A stretch of 52,108 nucleotides of DNA from Gemmatimonas sp. (GCA_011390935.1 JAABRL010000006.1:2840-54947); one strand, 5' to 3'; counted from the first letter of the stretch, positions 34,070 to 44,014 are shown. Numbers and translations are program-made. Notes: generated from the letters alone by a model not told the origin.

Positions 34070-36639
34070 TCGGTTCCCGAGCGCGGCGCGCGGTCTGCGG
34101 CCCGGAACAGGTCGTCAGCCGCCTGCAGCACCTTGCCGCGCAGTCGCGGTGAGAGATCGGGGGTTTCGTCGAGGAACGCGCGTACCGCGGCCGCGGCTTC
34201 GACGCTGCGATGACCATCGAGCGTGGTGTTCAGCCAACGCAGCGGAAAGAAGATGTCACCCGTCTGCTGGATCGCGGGCACGAGGTCGAGCGCCGCACGC
34301 ACGTTTGGCAGCGCGGCCTCCGCGCGCAGCGGATGGTGCATGGCACCCATGGCATCGAGCACCCACGATTCGCGTCGACGATTCTCCACGTCGGCGAAGG
34401 TGCGAAACAGCGAGTCGCGAATCGCCACGTCAGCGCTCAATGCCGCGCGCATGAAGCGGAATCGCGCGAGGCGATCGGGATTCGTGATGCGCGATTCCTG
34501 CTCGGTGAGGATCGCCTCCGCCGCCGGCACTCCTCGAATCGCCAGCGCCTCTGCCAGAGCGATGTACTGCTGCTCGGCGAGCGGCAAACCGCGCGGTGTT
34601 TCCGTGCGACGCCAGATGCGCTCGAGCCGTGCTGTGCCCTCGGGCGTGAGCGTGACCCCGGTGAGTGTGCTGAAGTATGCGCCCTTGCGACCCGGGGTGG
34701 GTGCCGCATCGAGCGCACGCCAGAGCGCCGCTTCGAGCTGAGGCGCACGCGCCGTTCGCGACGAGTCCGCGAGGAAGCGCCAGTATACCGTGCGGGCAAG
34801 TCCGAGCACCTGTTGCGCCAGCAGTTCGTCGCGTTCCTGCGTGATCGCACTGATCGCCGCATCGAGGAAAGCGTCCGCGTCAAGCGAATCGTCCAGCACC
34901 TCTTCGTACAGCGACTGCCACGCCACCGCGCGGTGCACCGGATCATCGAGCTGCTGCACCTGCGTGCGCAGGGCCTCGCGACTCATGGAGTCGAGCATGA
35001 AGCGTCCATAGCCGATGCCATCGGCGCCGGCGAGCACGAAATCCGGCGGTGCACTCGCCACTGGCACGAACGCCTCGGCGCCGCGCAGGATCACACGCTC
35101 CACATGCACCGTGTCCCCGAAACCGAGAGCAACCACGATCGGCTGGCTCCACAGCAGATCGCGCGAAGGCCACGGATCATCCTGGGTAATGCGCACACCC
35201 GAGTCGGCCCACTGCGCCTGAACGCGGGGACGCCCGGGCTCCTCCACCCACACGCGGCTCCAGGTGGCCAGATCGTCTGGCGTGGCGTCATCGAGGATCG
35301 CGATGAGATCGGGCCACGTGGCGTTGCCAAACCGATGGCGGTCGAGGTAGGTGCGCAGTCCGTCGCGGAGCGCCGTTTCGCCGATCAGCTCCTCGAGCTG
35401 TCGCATGACGACCGGCGCTTTCTGGTAGATGATGGCGCCATAGAGCGAGCCGGCCTCGCGCAGGTTCTCGAGCGGCTGCCGGACGGGGTTTGCCCCCGCG
35501 GTCCGATCGACGCCGTACGCTGTGGGGTGGTGCGCCTGGTAGAAGCGCAACGCGAGGTTGAGGTCGGGGAACGCGGGGCCGGCAATCTTGGCGGCCATGA
35601 AGTTCGCGAAGACCTCCTTCATCCACACGTCGTTGAACCAGCGCATCGTCACGAGGTCACCGAACCACATGTGCGCGGTTTCGTGCGCGATCAGACTCGC
35701 CCGCCCGAGTTCCTGCGCGCGCGACGCGGTGGCGTCGAGAAACAGCGACTCGGCGCGATACCAGATGGCGCCCGGATGCTCCATGCCCCCGAACTGGAAC
35801 GCCGGCACGGCGAAGAAATCGAACTTGCCGAACGGGTAGTCGATGGCCGTGTAGTCCTCGAGCCAGTCGAGCGCGGTGGCGTGCAGATCGAAGATGGCCT
35901 CGCGGTTGCGCGCGACCTTCTCGGCGTCCGTTTCGCGATGATACATCGTGAACGTGCGCCCGCCGCGTTGCGCCGTCTCGCTCTGCAGCTTGCCCGCAGC
36001 GAACGCAAACAGGTAGGTGCTGATTGGCGCCGAGGGAGCGAAGCGAACGACATGACGCGCGGCATCGCTGCTGTCACGCGAGACAAGTGCGCCATTGGCC
36101 AACGCCTTCCACGACGCGGGCATGGTGAGTGTGACGGCGAACGAGGCCTTCAGATCCGGCTGTTCGAACACGGGGAACGCCGTACTCGCACGGTCCGGCA
36201 CGAAGAGGGCATACAGGAACTCGTCCTGCCGATTGAGCGCCGCATCGGTGCTGCGAAAGCGCACGCGCACGGTGTGTTCGCCCGCCGAGAGTGCGCGCGC
36301 GGGGATCACGATGTGGTCCGGTGGTACCGTGAAGGCCACGGAATCTCCGTCGAGCAGCACGCCCAGCACATGATCGGCGGGCGCCCGAAAATCGAGCACC
36401 AACGGCGATCGCGTCTCACGCAGCGTGAAGCGCACCTCCACTTCCCCCAGGATCGGCTGCGTACGATCCGCCGTCAGGTCGAAGCGGGCGTCGTAGTGCA
36501 CATCGGAGATTACCGCCGCACGCTGCTCGGCGAGCGCCAGTGGCACACCCGCCTCGGGTGGCTCGGGCTCGGGCACGCTGCACGCCGAGAAGGCGACCAC
36601 ACAGAGGGACAATGAACGCAGCACGGTGCTCCTGATCAC
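34060..36639 (-). CDS. M1-family metallopeptidase, probable lipoprotein
   Basis: This 859-residue protein starts at GTG 36639 (GGAG about 10 bp upstream) with a short lipoprotein-like signal (FSAC, Cys20; the lipobox is imperfect). Residues about 40-220 form the M1 N-terminal saddle domain. The gluzincin catalytic domain holds H319-E320-x2-H323 and E342 18 residues later (HETAHMWFGD, then MKEVFANF). The exopeptidase motif is G284-G285-M286-E287-H288 rather than the usual GAMEN or GGMEN. The C-terminal part (about 560-850) is helical and repeat-like, as in ERAP1_C domains. It should trim peptides in the periplasm or at the surface. It is divergent from the DNA-repair operon across 165 bp. Confidence 0.92.
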   Translation of the reverse strand: MIRSTVLRSLSLCVVAFSACSVPEPEPPEAGVPLALAEQRAAVISDVHYDARFDLTADRTQPILGEVEVRFTLRETRSPLVLDFRAPADHVLGVLLDGDSVAFTVPPDHIVIPARALSAGEHTVRVRFRSTDAALNRQDEFLYALFVPDRASTAFPVFEQPDLKASFAVTLTMPASWKALANGALVSRDSSDAARHVVRFAPSAPISTYLFAFAAGKLQSETAQRGGRTFTMYHRETDAEKVARNREAIFDLHATALDWLEDYTAIDYPFGKFDFFAVPAFQFGGMEHPGAIWYRAESLFLDATASRAQELGRASLIAHETAHMWFGDLVTMRWFNDVWMKEVFANFMAAKIAGPAFPDLNLALRFYQAHHPTAYGVDRTAGANPVRQPLENLREAGSLYGAIIYQKAPVVMRQLEELIGETALRDGLRTYLDRHRFGNATWPDLIAILDDATPDDLATWSRVWVEEPGRPRVQAQWADSGVRITQDDPWPSRDLLWSQPIVVALGFGDTVHVERVILRGAEAFVPVASAPPDFVLAGADGIGYGRFMLDSMSREALRTQVQQLDDPVHRAVAWQSLYEEVLDDSLDADAFLDAAISAITQERDELLAQQVLGLARTVYWRFLADSSRTARAPQLEAALWRALDAAPTPGRKGAYFSTLTGVTLTPEGTARLERIWRRTETPRGLPLAEQQYIALAEALAIRGVPAAEAILTEQESRITNPDRLARFRFMRAALSADVAIRDSLFRTFADVENRRRESWVLDAMGAMHHPLRAEAALPNVRAALDLVPAIQQTGDIFFPLRWLNTTLDGHRSVEAAAAVRAFLDETPDLSPRLRGKVLQAADDLFRAADRAPRSGTDQG

Positions 36640-36662
36640 AAAGCGGGCTCCGGAGGTGGGCG

Positions 36663-36678
36663 TGAACCAACAGGTTCA
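36663..36678. promoter_or_regulatory. Perfect 6-bp palindrome in the M1/exonuclease divergent gap
   Basis: TGAACC-AACA-GGTTCA is a perfect inverted repeat, 24 bp before the M1 start and 126 bp before the exonuclease start. It contains GAAC and GTTC but with six bases between them, not the four of the Bacillus-type LexA box (GAAC-N4-GTTC), so I do not call it an SOS box. It could be an operator for either operon or a chance palindrome. Confidence 0.25.
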
Positions 36679-36804
36679 AGGTCGGGCGGTCCACTGCAGC
36701 GCGGACCAACACGCCAACTTACCGGGGGTTCGTTGATTCCGCCGAGCGTGGGCTGGTCGCTCCGCGAGGCGGAACGTCCGCGCCCACCCATACGCTCATC
36801 CCGC

Positions 36805-37827
36805 ATGCTACTGCGCGTGACCGACCGCGGACTCTGGTGCGAGCCCGCGCAACTCTACATCGACCCGTGGGCGCCCGTGGACCGGGCGGTGATCACGCAC
36901 GCCCACAGCGACCATCTGCGCTTCGGGTGTGGACAGTATCTGGTGGCCGCACCGGGTACGGCGCTCGCGCGCACGCGGCTCGGCGCGCACGGGGACCGCG
37001 TACAGTCAGTGGCGTACGGCGAGCCGGTCACGGTGCACGGCGTACGAATCTCGCTGCACCCCGCCGGCCACATTCTGGGATCGGCGCAGATTCGCGTGGA
37101 GCACCGCGGTGAGGTGTGGGTGGTGTCGGGCGACTACAAGACCGATCCCGATCCCACCTGCACGCCGTGGGAGCCGGTGCGCTGCCACACCTTCATCACC
37201 GAGTGCACCTTCGGCCTGCCGATTTACCGCTGGCCGTCCACGGCGCAGGTGTTCGACGAGATCAACGCCTGGTGGCGTGCGAATGCGGCGGAGGGGCGGG
37301 CATCGCTCTTGTACGGCTATTCCCTTGGCAAGGCGCAGCGGTTGCTTGCCGGGCTCGACCCGTCGATCGGACCGATCCTCACGCATGGCGCCGTGGAGAC
37401 CATGACCGGGCTCTACCGCGACGCCGGCATCACCATGCCCGAGACCACCTACGCGACGGTGGACCAACGCGATCCGGCGTGGTCGCGCGCCATTGTGATC
37501 GCGCCACCGAGCGTGGACGGGGGCACGTGGGTGCGCCGTTTCGGACCATCGGCGGCCGCGTTTGCGAGCGGCTGGATGCTGGTGCGCGGTGCGAGGCGAC
37601 GTCGCGGGGTCGATCGCGGATTCACGCTCTCAGATCATGTGGACTGGCCGCAGCTGCTTGCCGCGATCGACGCCACCGGGGCGCAACGGGTGCTGCCCAC
37701 CCACGGCTTCACCGGTCCCGTGGTGCGGTGGCTCCGTGAACATGGGCTCGAGGCCGACGCACTCGCCACGCGGTACGAGGGAGAGCGCGATGACGCGGCG
37801 GTCGACGAGACCGAGGCCGGCTCGTGA
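36805..37827 (+). CDS. Ligase-associated DNA exonuclease (metallo-beta-lactamase/beta-CASP)
   Basis: This 340-residue protein starts at ATG 36805 (MLLRVTDRGLWCEP); the frame to 36733 adds an unrelated basic leader. The metallo-beta-lactamase motif H32-x-H34-x-D36-H37 (THAHSDHL) is followed by HPAGHILGSAQI, VSGDYKTDPDP and the C-terminal FTLSDHVDWPQLL and VLPTHGF segments. This fits the "ligase-associated DNA exonuclease" family (TIGR04122), related to the mRNA 3'-end-processing and SNM1 nucleases. In Pseudomonas-type operons it occurs with the ATP ligase, the DEXH helicase and the PdeM phosphoesterase, exactly as here. It is predicted to process damaged DNA ends before ligation. The ligase starts 19 bp after its stop. 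Confidence 0.92.
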   Translation: MLLRVTDRGLWCEPAQLYIDPWAPVDRAVITHAHSDHLRFGCGQYLVAAPGTALARTRLGAHGDRVQSVAYGEPVTVHGVRISLHPAGHILGSAQIRVEHRGEVWVVSGDYKTDPDPTCTPWEPVRCHTFITECTFGLPIYRWPSTAQVFDEINAWWRANAAEGRASLLYGYSLGKAQRLLAGLDPSIGPILTHGAVETMTGLYRDAGITMPETTYATVDQRDPAWSRAIVIAPPSVDGGTWVRRFGPSAAAFASGWMLVRGARRRRGVDRGFTLSDHVDWPQLLAAIDATGAQRVLPTHGFTGPVVRWLREHGLEADALATRYEGERDDAAVDETEAGS

Positions 37828-37846
37828 TATCCGGCGGAGTGCACGC

Positions 37847-39466
37847 ATGAAAGCGTTCGCCATGCTCTACGAGGCGATCGATGCGTCCACGAGCACGCAG
37901 GCCAAGGTCGCCGCCCTCACGCAGTACTTCGCCGAGGCGCCGCCGGCCGACTCGGCGTGGGCCGTGGCGTTCTTGACAGGACGCCGTCCCAAACGACTGG
38001 TGCGCGCGCCAGACCTGCGCACGTGGGCGGCCGCCGCGGCGGACATTCCCGATTGGCTGTTCGAAGATTCGTACGCGCAGGCCGGCGACCTCGCGGAAAC
38101 GATCACGCTGCTCGTACCGCGCGGCAAGACGATCGCGGAGGCATCGCTCAGCGCCTGGGTGGAAGATCGCCTGCTGCCACTCGCCACCATGGACGCCGAT
38201 GCACAGCGCGTCGCACTGCTCGAGGCGTGGCAGCAACTCGACGGTACCGCGCGTTTCGTGTTCAACAAGCTGCTCACCGGTGCGTTTCGCGTGGGCGTGT
38301 CACAGGGGCTCGTGGTGCGCGCGCTCGCCGCCGCGAGTGATGTGCACGCCGACATCATCGCGCATCGCCTCATGGGCGCCTGGGAACCCACCGGCGAGTG
38401 GTTCGAGCAGCTCGTACGCGGGGACACGGCCGACGCCGACTGGAGTCGCCCGTATCCGTTCTTTCTTGCGCACCCGCTGGAAGCCCCTGTGGAATCTCTG
38501 GGCGACGTGCAGGAGTGGCAGGTGGAGTGGAAGTGGGATGGTATCCGGGCGCAGATCGTGAAGCGGCGAGACCGTGTGCTGCTCTGGAGCCGAGGCGAAG
38601 AGCTGCTCACGGGGCGTTTCCCCGAAGTGGAGCAGGCGTGTGCCCTGCTCCCCGATGGCACGGTGCTCGATGGCGAACTGCTGGCGTGGCGTGACGGTAC
38701 GCCGATGCCCTTCACCGCGCTGCAACGCCGGCTCAACCGCAAGCAGGTCGGTCGTGCACTGGTTGCGCAGGTGCCCGTGCACTTCGTGGCATACGACTGC
38801 CTTGAACATGCCGGGAACGACCTACGCACGCAGCCGCTGCACGAACGACGCAGTGAAATGCAGCGCCTCGTAGCTGCGCTGCCCACCGGTGCGCCTGTGA
38901 GTGTCTCGCCACGCATCGAGGCCACCTCGTGGACAGAGGTGTCGGAGGCACGCGACCTGTCGCGTCAGCAGGCCGCCGAAGGGCTCATGCTCAAACGCGC
39001 GAACAGCGCGTATGGCGTGGGTCGACGCGGCAACGACTGGCGCAAGTGGAAGGTGTCGCCGCTCACGGTGGACGCCGTGCTGATCTATGCGCAGGCTGGG
39101 CACGGACGTCGCGCCGGCCTGCACACCGATTACACCTTCGCCGTGTGGAACGGCGACACGCTCGTACCATTCGCGAAGGCCTACTCGGGGCTCACTGACG
39201 CCGAGATCCGCGAGGTGGATCGGTTTGTGCGTGCGAACACGCGCGAAACGTATGGTCCGGTGCGCACGGTGGAACCGACGCTGGTGTTCGAGCTCGCCTT
39301 CGAAGGCATTCAGGAAAGTGCGCGCCACAAGAGTGGATTGGCCGTTCGCTTTCCGCGCATCACGCGCTGGCGACGTGACAAGGTCGCGCGTGATGCGGAC
39401 AGTCTCGAATCGGTGCGCGCGCTGCTGCGCGCGCAGCAGGCGCATGAACAGCGCGGCGACGCGTGA
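37847..39466 (+). CDS. ATP-dependent DNA ligase of the ligase-helicase-exonuclease set
   Basis: This 539-residue enzyme starts at ATG 37847 with GGCGGAG upstream. An N-terminal helical DNA-binding domain (about 1-200, containing LLTGAFRVGVSQGLVVRAL) precedes the nucleotidyltransferase domain with adenylated Lys229 in EWKWDGIRAQ. Motifs LDGELLAWRDG, VAYDCLEHAG and EGLMLKRANSAYGVGRR follow, then the C-terminal OB domain with KWKVSPLTVDAVLIYA. It matches the TIGR04120 ("PP_1105") family, sometimes called LigB or LigC in bacteria. It joins nicks or processed breaks using ATP. The helicase GTG overlaps its stop (GTGA at 39463-39466), so the pair is translationally coupled. Confidence 0.93.
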   Translation: MKAFAMLYEAIDASTSTQAKVAALTQYFAEAPPADSAWAVAFLTGRRPKRLVRAPDLRTWAAAAADIPDWLFEDSYAQAGDLAETITLLVPRGKTIAEASLSAWVEDRLLPLATMDADAQRVALLEAWQQLDGTARFVFNKLLTGAFRVGVSQGLVVRALAAASDVHADIIAHRLMGAWEPTGEWFEQLVRGDTADADWSRPYPFFLAHPLEAPVESLGDVQEWQVEWKWDGIRAQIVKRRDRVLLWSRGEELLTGRFPEVEQACALLPDGTVLDGELLAWRDGTPMPFTALQRRLNRKQVGRALVAQVPVHFVAYDCLEHAGNDLRTQPLHERRSEMQRLVAALPTGAPVSVSPRIEATSWTEVSEARDLSRQQAAEGLMLKRANSAYGVGRRGNDWRKWKVSPLTVDAVLIYAQAGHGRRAGLHTDYTFAVWNGDTLVPFAKAYSGLTDAEIREVDRFVRANTRETYGPVRTVEPTLVFELAFEGIQESARHKSGLAVRFPRITRWRRDKVARDADSLESVRALLRAQQAHEQRGDA

Positions 39467-41934
39467 CGCCGTTGGAGCGATGGTTCGAGGCGCAGCAATG
39501 GTCGCCCTTTGGCTTTCAGCGCGAGGTATGGGACGCATACGCCCGCGGTGAGTCGGGACTGATTCACGCGGCGACCGGTACCGGCAAGACGTACGCGGCG
39601 TGGTTGGGACCGGTCCGCGAGGCACTGGAATCCACCATGGCAGATCGCATCGAACCGCTGCGGGTCATCTGGCTCACCCCACTGCGCGCCCTCGCCGCCG
39701 ACACCGAACGCGCGCTACGCGCCCCGATCGACGCGCTCGGCGTGCCATGGACGGTAGAATCACGCACCGGCGACACCAAGGCCTCCGTGCGAGCACGCCA
39801 GCGCGATCGAATGCCGTCGGCGCTGATCACCACCCCCGAGTCGCTTACGCTCCTGCTGTGCCGAGACGATCATCACGAGCGTTTCGCCTCACTGCGCGCG
39901 GTGATCGTGGATGAGTGGCACGAACTGCTCTCCACCAAGCGTGGCGCGCAAACGGAGCTGGCGCTCGCCCGACTGCGCGCGATCGTGCCGGATGTGCGCG
40001 TATGGGGGCTTTCGGCAACGCTTGGCAATCTCGAGGTCGCGCGCGATACGCTCATGGGCGTGACGGCCGACGGAACGCCGCGCCCGGGCCGCCTGGTGCG
40101 CGGACTCGTCCCCAAGGAGATCGAGGTGGAGTCGCTCGTTCCCGAGGAAATGGACCGCTTCCCGTGGGCTGGCCACCTGAATGTGAAGATGCTGCCGCAG
40201 GTGCTCGATCGCCTGGCCGGCGCCACGAGCGCGATCGTGTTCACGAACACGCGCTCACAATGTGAGCTGTGGTTCCAGTCGATTTGTGCGGCACGTCCGG
40301 ATTGGTTCGAGTTCACCGCCCTGCATCATGGCTCGCTCGACGTGGATGAACGCCGAGCGGTTGAAGACGGCCTGCGCTCCGGACGGTTCCGGATCGTGGT
40401 GGCCACCTCCTCCCTCGACCTCGGTGTGGACTTCGCCCCAGTGGATCTTGTGCTGCAAGTGGGGAGTCCCAAGGGCGTTGCGCGCCTGCTGCAGCGCGCG
40501 GGCCGATCCGGCCATTCACCGGGGCGTACCTCGCGCATCGTGTGCGTGCCCACGCACGCGCTGGAACTCGTGGAGGTCTCGGCGGCTCGCGATGCCATGC
40601 GCGCCAACGCCATCGAGGCGCGCGATCCCGTGGACCGCCCGCTCGACCTGCTCGTGCAGCATCTCGTGACGCTCGCGCTCGGCGGCGGCTTCACGCGTGA
40701 GAGCGCGCTCGCCGAGCTGCGCACCACCCGCGCGTACGCCGCGCTCACCGATGAAGAATTGGGGTGGGCCCTCGACTTCACCACCCATGGGGGCGCTGCA
40801 CTGGCCGCGTATCCGGAGTATGCCCGTCTCGTGTGCGGCGACGACGGCGTGTACCGCGTGACCAACGCCCAGGTGGCACGGCGACATGTGCTCAACATCG
40901 GCACGATCGTGAGCGACACCTCGATTGCCGTGCGCTGGCTCAGCGGCGGACGACTCGGCTCCGTCGAAGAGAGCTTCATCGCGCGACTCACCCCGGGCGA
41001 TGTGTTTCTGTTCAGCGGCCGCGCGCTCGAGTTCGTGCGCGTACGCGATCTGACCGCGTGGGTGCGCAAGGCCAAGTCCAAGGTGCAGGCGATTCCGCGC
41101 TGGCAGGGGGCGCGCATGCCGCTGTCGACGGAACTCGCCGCCGCCGTGCGCGAAACACTCGATGCCGCGCGCGCTGGTCGGTACGACACCCCCGAACTGC
41201 GCGCGGTACGCCCGATCCTGTCGCTGCAAGCGGAACGCTCCTGCATTCCGGCCCCCCATGAACTGCTGATCGAGCGCTGCGAGACGCGCGATGGTCACCA
41301 TCTGTTCGTGTATCCCTTCGAGGGACGTCTCGTGCATGAAGGGCTCGCGGCGCTCTTTGCGTATCGCATTGCCCAGATCGGCCCCATCTCGTTCACGTTC
41401 GCATGCAACGACTATGGCTTCGAACTGTTGGCGCCCGAGCGCGCGCCACTCGAAGAAGCGCTCGAGGCCGGCCTGCTGTCGTCGCAACACCTGCTGCATG
41501 ACATCACGCACAGCCTGAACGCCGCCGAGTTGGCACGACGACAGTTTCGCGAAATCGCGCGCGTGGCCGGTCTCGTCTTCACCGGATATCCGGGGCAGCA
41601 GAAGAGTCTCAAGCATGTGCAGGCCTCGAGCGGGTTGCTGTACGACGTGTTCGCGCGCTACGACCCCGACAACCTGTTGCTTCGGCAGGCGCAGCGCGAA
41701 GTGCTCGAGCGGCAGCTGGAGGCCAGTCGGCTGGGGCGCGTGCTCACACGCCTCGCGGGTAGCACCGTGCGGCTGCTCAACCTGGACCGCCCCACCCCAC
41801 TCGCGTTCCCCTTGCTTGTGGACCGCACGCGCGGAAAGATCAGCACGGAGAAGCTGGCCGATCGTGTGCGACGGATGGCCGCGCAGCTCGAACGCCGAAC
41901 CCCGTCGCGAGTCCGAGCACGTCCCACCCCCTGA
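39463..41934 (+). CDS. Ligase-associated Lhr-like DEXH-box helicase
   Basis: This 823-residue superfamily 2 helicase starts at GTG 39463. Motifs are the Q-like FQREVWDAYARGE, Walker A at about 36-43 (AATGTGKT), TPLRALAAD, DEWH at 150-153 (VIVDEWHELL), WGLSATLGN, then the second RecA domain with IVFTNTRSQCE, LHHGSLD, VVATSSLDLGVDF and LLQRAGRSGH. The C-terminal half (winged helix, RNVLNIGTI-like and DUF4/Lhr-core domains) matches TIGR04121. Lhr-type helicases move 3' to 5' on single-stranded DNA; mycobacterial Lhr is induced by DNA crosslinking. Its length is typical for the ligase-associated branch, shorter than full Lhr. A DUF2207 gene follows after 13 bp. Confidence 0.93.
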   Translation: MTPLERWFEAQQWSPFGFQREVWDAYARGESGLIHAATGTGKTYAAWLGPVREALESTMADRIEPLRVIWLTPLRALAADTERALRAPIDALGVPWTVESRTGDTKASVRARQRDRMPSALITTPESLTLLLCRDDHHERFASLRAVIVDEWHELLSTKRGAQTELALARLRAIVPDVRVWGLSATLGNLEVARDTLMGVTADGTPRPGRLVRGLVPKEIEVESLVPEEMDRFPWAGHLNVKMLPQVLDRLAGATSAIVFTNTRSQCELWFQSICAARPDWFEFTALHHGSLDVDERRAVEDGLRSGRFRIVVATSSLDLGVDFAPVDLVLQVGSPKGVARLLQRAGRSGHSPGRTSRIVCVPTHALELVEVSAARDAMRANAIEARDPVDRPLDLLVQHLVTLALGGGFTRESALAELRTTRAYAALTDEELGWALDFTTHGGAALAAYPEYARLVCGDDGVYRVTNAQVARRHVLNIGTIVSDTSIAVRWLSGGRLGSVEESFIARLTPGDVFLFSGRALEFVRVRDLTAWVRKAKSKVQAIPRWQGARMPLSTELAAAVRETLDAARAGRYDTPELRAVRPILSLQAERSCIPAPHELLIERCETRDGHHLFVYPFEGRLVHEGLAALFAYRIAQIGPISFTFACNDYGFELLAPERAPLEEALEAGLLSSQHLLHDITHSLNAAELARRQFREIARVAGLVFTGYPGQQKSLKHVQASSGLLYDVFARYDPDNLLLRQAQREVLERQLEASRLGRVLTRLAGSTVRLLNLDRPTPLAFPLLVDRTRGKISTEKLADRVRRMAAQLERRTPSRVRARPTP

Positions 41935-41947
41935 CGGAGCCCACGCC

Positions 41948-44014
41948 ATGTTTGTGCCGTCACCTTCGCTCACGTGGCGTCGCCTGCGTTCGACGCTCCG
42001 TGTCGCCGCCGTGTCGATCATCGGCGTCGTCGCGCTCGCGTGCGGGCCGTCCGCCCCCACCGATTCGATCGCGACCGGCACGGCGGTGACCTTCGCACCG
42101 TTCGTGGAGCCGATCCTGCGGGCTCCGGACAACGAGCCGCCGGTCGGCTACCAATCGCTCGACTGGCCGCAGTTCGATGTTTCGGCACATCTCGACAGTA
42201 CCGGAACCCTGCACGTGCGAGAGCGGCAGGTCATTCGCTTCTCCGGCGACTGGAACGGCGGGGAGCGGGTGTTCGACACGCGACTCGGGCAGCGCTTCGG
42301 TCTCACGAAGCTCCTGCGGGTGGACTCACTCACCAATGCCGAGGTGCCACTCGCCTACGGCGCCATTGATGCGGTAGATGGATACGAGTGGGCTGGGTCG
42401 GGTACACTGCGCTGGCGAAGCCGCCTGCCGAACGACGTGGCGTTCGACAACACGTACATCACCTACATCCTCGAATATCGTTACGCCGACATCCTGATGC
42501 CCGTCGACAACGGCTATCGGCTCGATCACGAATTCGCCTTTCGAAATCGTTCGGGCAACATCGAGCGCTTCTCACTCGTGCTCACGCTCGATGATGTCTG
42601 GCGGGCGTCGCCGGACTTTGCCGGTCGCTGGCAGGAGGGGCGGCTCGAGCCCGGCGTGTCGTTCGTAGTGAACACCGACCTCACCTATCGCGGTGCGGGG
42701 CGTCCATCGAACGTGGCACACGGCCTCGACGCGGCCACGGCCTACGGATTCGTGGCCGCCCTCACGCTCGGCCTGGTGCTGCTGAGCGTGCGTTTCGTGC
42801 GCGATGAACACGCGCTGGGCCGATTCGAGTCCGTGGACGCGCGCGTCATCGACGATGCGTGGCTGGAGCGTCATCTGTTGCATATGCTGCCAGAGGTAGC
42901 GGGCACTGTCTGGGACGACTCCGTGGGGCCGCCGGAAGTCGCCGCCACACTGGCGCGGTTGGTCGCCGAAGGGAAGCTCACAAGCACCGTGAAGTCCGAA
43001 GGCAAAAGCGTGTTTCGGCGCGACATCCTGCACCTGACACTCGTGGCGCGCCGCGAGACGCTCACCGGTCATGAACGGGCGCTGATCGATGCCCTCTTCG
43101 AATCGTTCGAACGCACCACCGACACGAACTCGCTGCGCAAGCGCTATGCGTCCATCGGCTTCGACCCCGCTGGCCTCATTCGCGCTGAACTCATGCGGCG
43201 CGTGCTGGCGCTTCCGGACGTCGGCACGACGCTGCCCCCCGTACGCCGGTGGCCGCTCACGCTGGCGCTGCATCTCACCGGTCTGGCGCTGTTCATCCTC
43301 GCGATCCGCACGCGAGACCTGGACGCACTCCTGGTGCTTGGCGGCTTCGGGATCGCCTTGGGGATCTGTATCGTCGGCTTCTCGCAGGCGATCGCGTGGC
43401 GAAAGCGCGTGCTGCGTCCCGCCCCGCATCTCCTGCGCGTGCTCGTTCCGGTGTTTGCCCTCGCGGCCGGCCTCCTGTGGCTCACACAGCAGGCCGACCT
43501 CACCCCCGGTGTGCTCACCTATGCCGCGCTCACGGCGTTCGGGCTGGGCTTCGGCAAGTCGATGCTCGACAACGCACGGTCGCCGCATGCGAAAGAACGC
43601 ATCCGGCTGCGCAAGCGACTGGTGGCGGCGCGTGAGCACTTCCGGCGCGAACTCGCGTCCCCGACGCCAGCGCTGGAACAGGCGTGGTACCCGTATCTGC
43701 TCGCCTTCGGCTTGCACCGACAGGTGAACCGTTGGTTCAAGTCCTTCGGGGCGGTGAGCGACGTGGACACCTCCAGCAGCACGGGTCTGCGCTCCGCCGG
43801 CGTCTCGTCGGGGTTGAGCGGCGCAGCTGGTGATCGCAGCTGGGGCAGCTTCGGCGGCGGGGGTGGCTTTGCCGGGGCCGGCGCCACGGTCGCATTCGGC
43901 GCCGCGGTGAGTGGCTTTTCGTCCGGCGTGTCCGCTCCCTCCTCGAGCTCGAGTGGCGGTGGCAGCAGCTCCAGTGGCGGCAGTTCGGGCGGCGGGGGCG
44001 GAGGCGGCTGGTAG
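41948..44014 (+). CDS. DUF2207-type membrane protein with Ser/Gly-rich tail
   Basis: This 688-residue protein starts at ATG 41948, 13 bp after the helicase stop. A lipoprotein-like or TM signal ends at Cys32 (VVALACGPS). An exported beta-rich DUF2207 domain (about 60-250, with WNGGERVFDTR, EYRYADILMPVDNGYRLDHEF) is followed by TM1 near 263-281, a cytoplasmic region of about 150 residues, and four more hydrophobic segments between about 436 and 538. The end is a low-complexity Gly/Ser tail (about 615-688) like that of YciQ-type DUF2207 proteins. The function of the family is unknown. Its place inside the ligase-helicase-exonuclease-PdeM operon, with small gaps on both sides, is unusual; I know of no described role in DNA repair. 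Confidence 0.82.
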   Translation: MFVPSPSLTWRRLRSTLRVAAVSIIGVVALACGPSAPTDSIATGTAVTFAPFVEPILRAPDNEPPVGYQSLDWPQFDVSAHLDSTGTLHVRERQVIRFSGDWNGGERVFDTRLGQRFGLTKLLRVDSLTNAEVPLAYGAIDAVDGYEWAGSGTLRWRSRLPNDVAFDNTYITYILEYRYADILMPVDNGYRLDHEFAFRNRSGNIERFSLVLTLDDVWRASPDFAGRWQEGRLEPGVSFVVNTDLTYRGAGRPSNVAHGLDAATAYGFVAALTLGLVLLSVRFVRDEHALGRFESVDARVIDDAWLERHLLHMLPEVAGTVWDDSVGPPEVAATLARLVAEGKLTSTVKSEGKSVFRRDILHLTLVARRETLTGHERALIDALFESFERTTDTNSLRKRYASIGFDPAGLIRAELMRRVLALPDVGTTLPPVRRWPLTLALHLTGLALFILAIRTRDLDALLVLGGFGIALGICIVGFSQAIAWRKRVLRPAPHLLRVLVPVFALAAGLLWLTQQADLTPGVLTYAALTAFGLGFGKSMLDNARSPHAKERIRLRKRLVAAREHFRRELASPTPALEQAWYPYLLAFGLHRQVNRWFKSFGAVSDVDTSSSTGLRSAGVSSGLSGAAGDRSWGSFGGGGGFAGAGATVAFGAAVSGFSSGVSAPSSSSSGGGSSSSGGSSGGGGGGGW

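Noticed and set aside
34210..36615. Rightward open frame of 801 codons
   Set aside because: Antisense shadow of the M1 peptidase gene, Arg/His-rich with no recognisable domain.
36664..36677. GAAC...GTTC sequence as an SOS (LexA) box before the DNA-repair operon
   Set aside because: The spacing is six bases, not the four of the Bacillus-type box, and it lies 126 bp from the exonuclease start; kept only as an unassigned palindrome.
43790..44010. Short repeated units at the end of the DUF2207 gene, checked as a possible repeat array
   Set aside because: They are codon-level repeats for a Gly/Ser-rich protein tail, in frame and without regular spacers.
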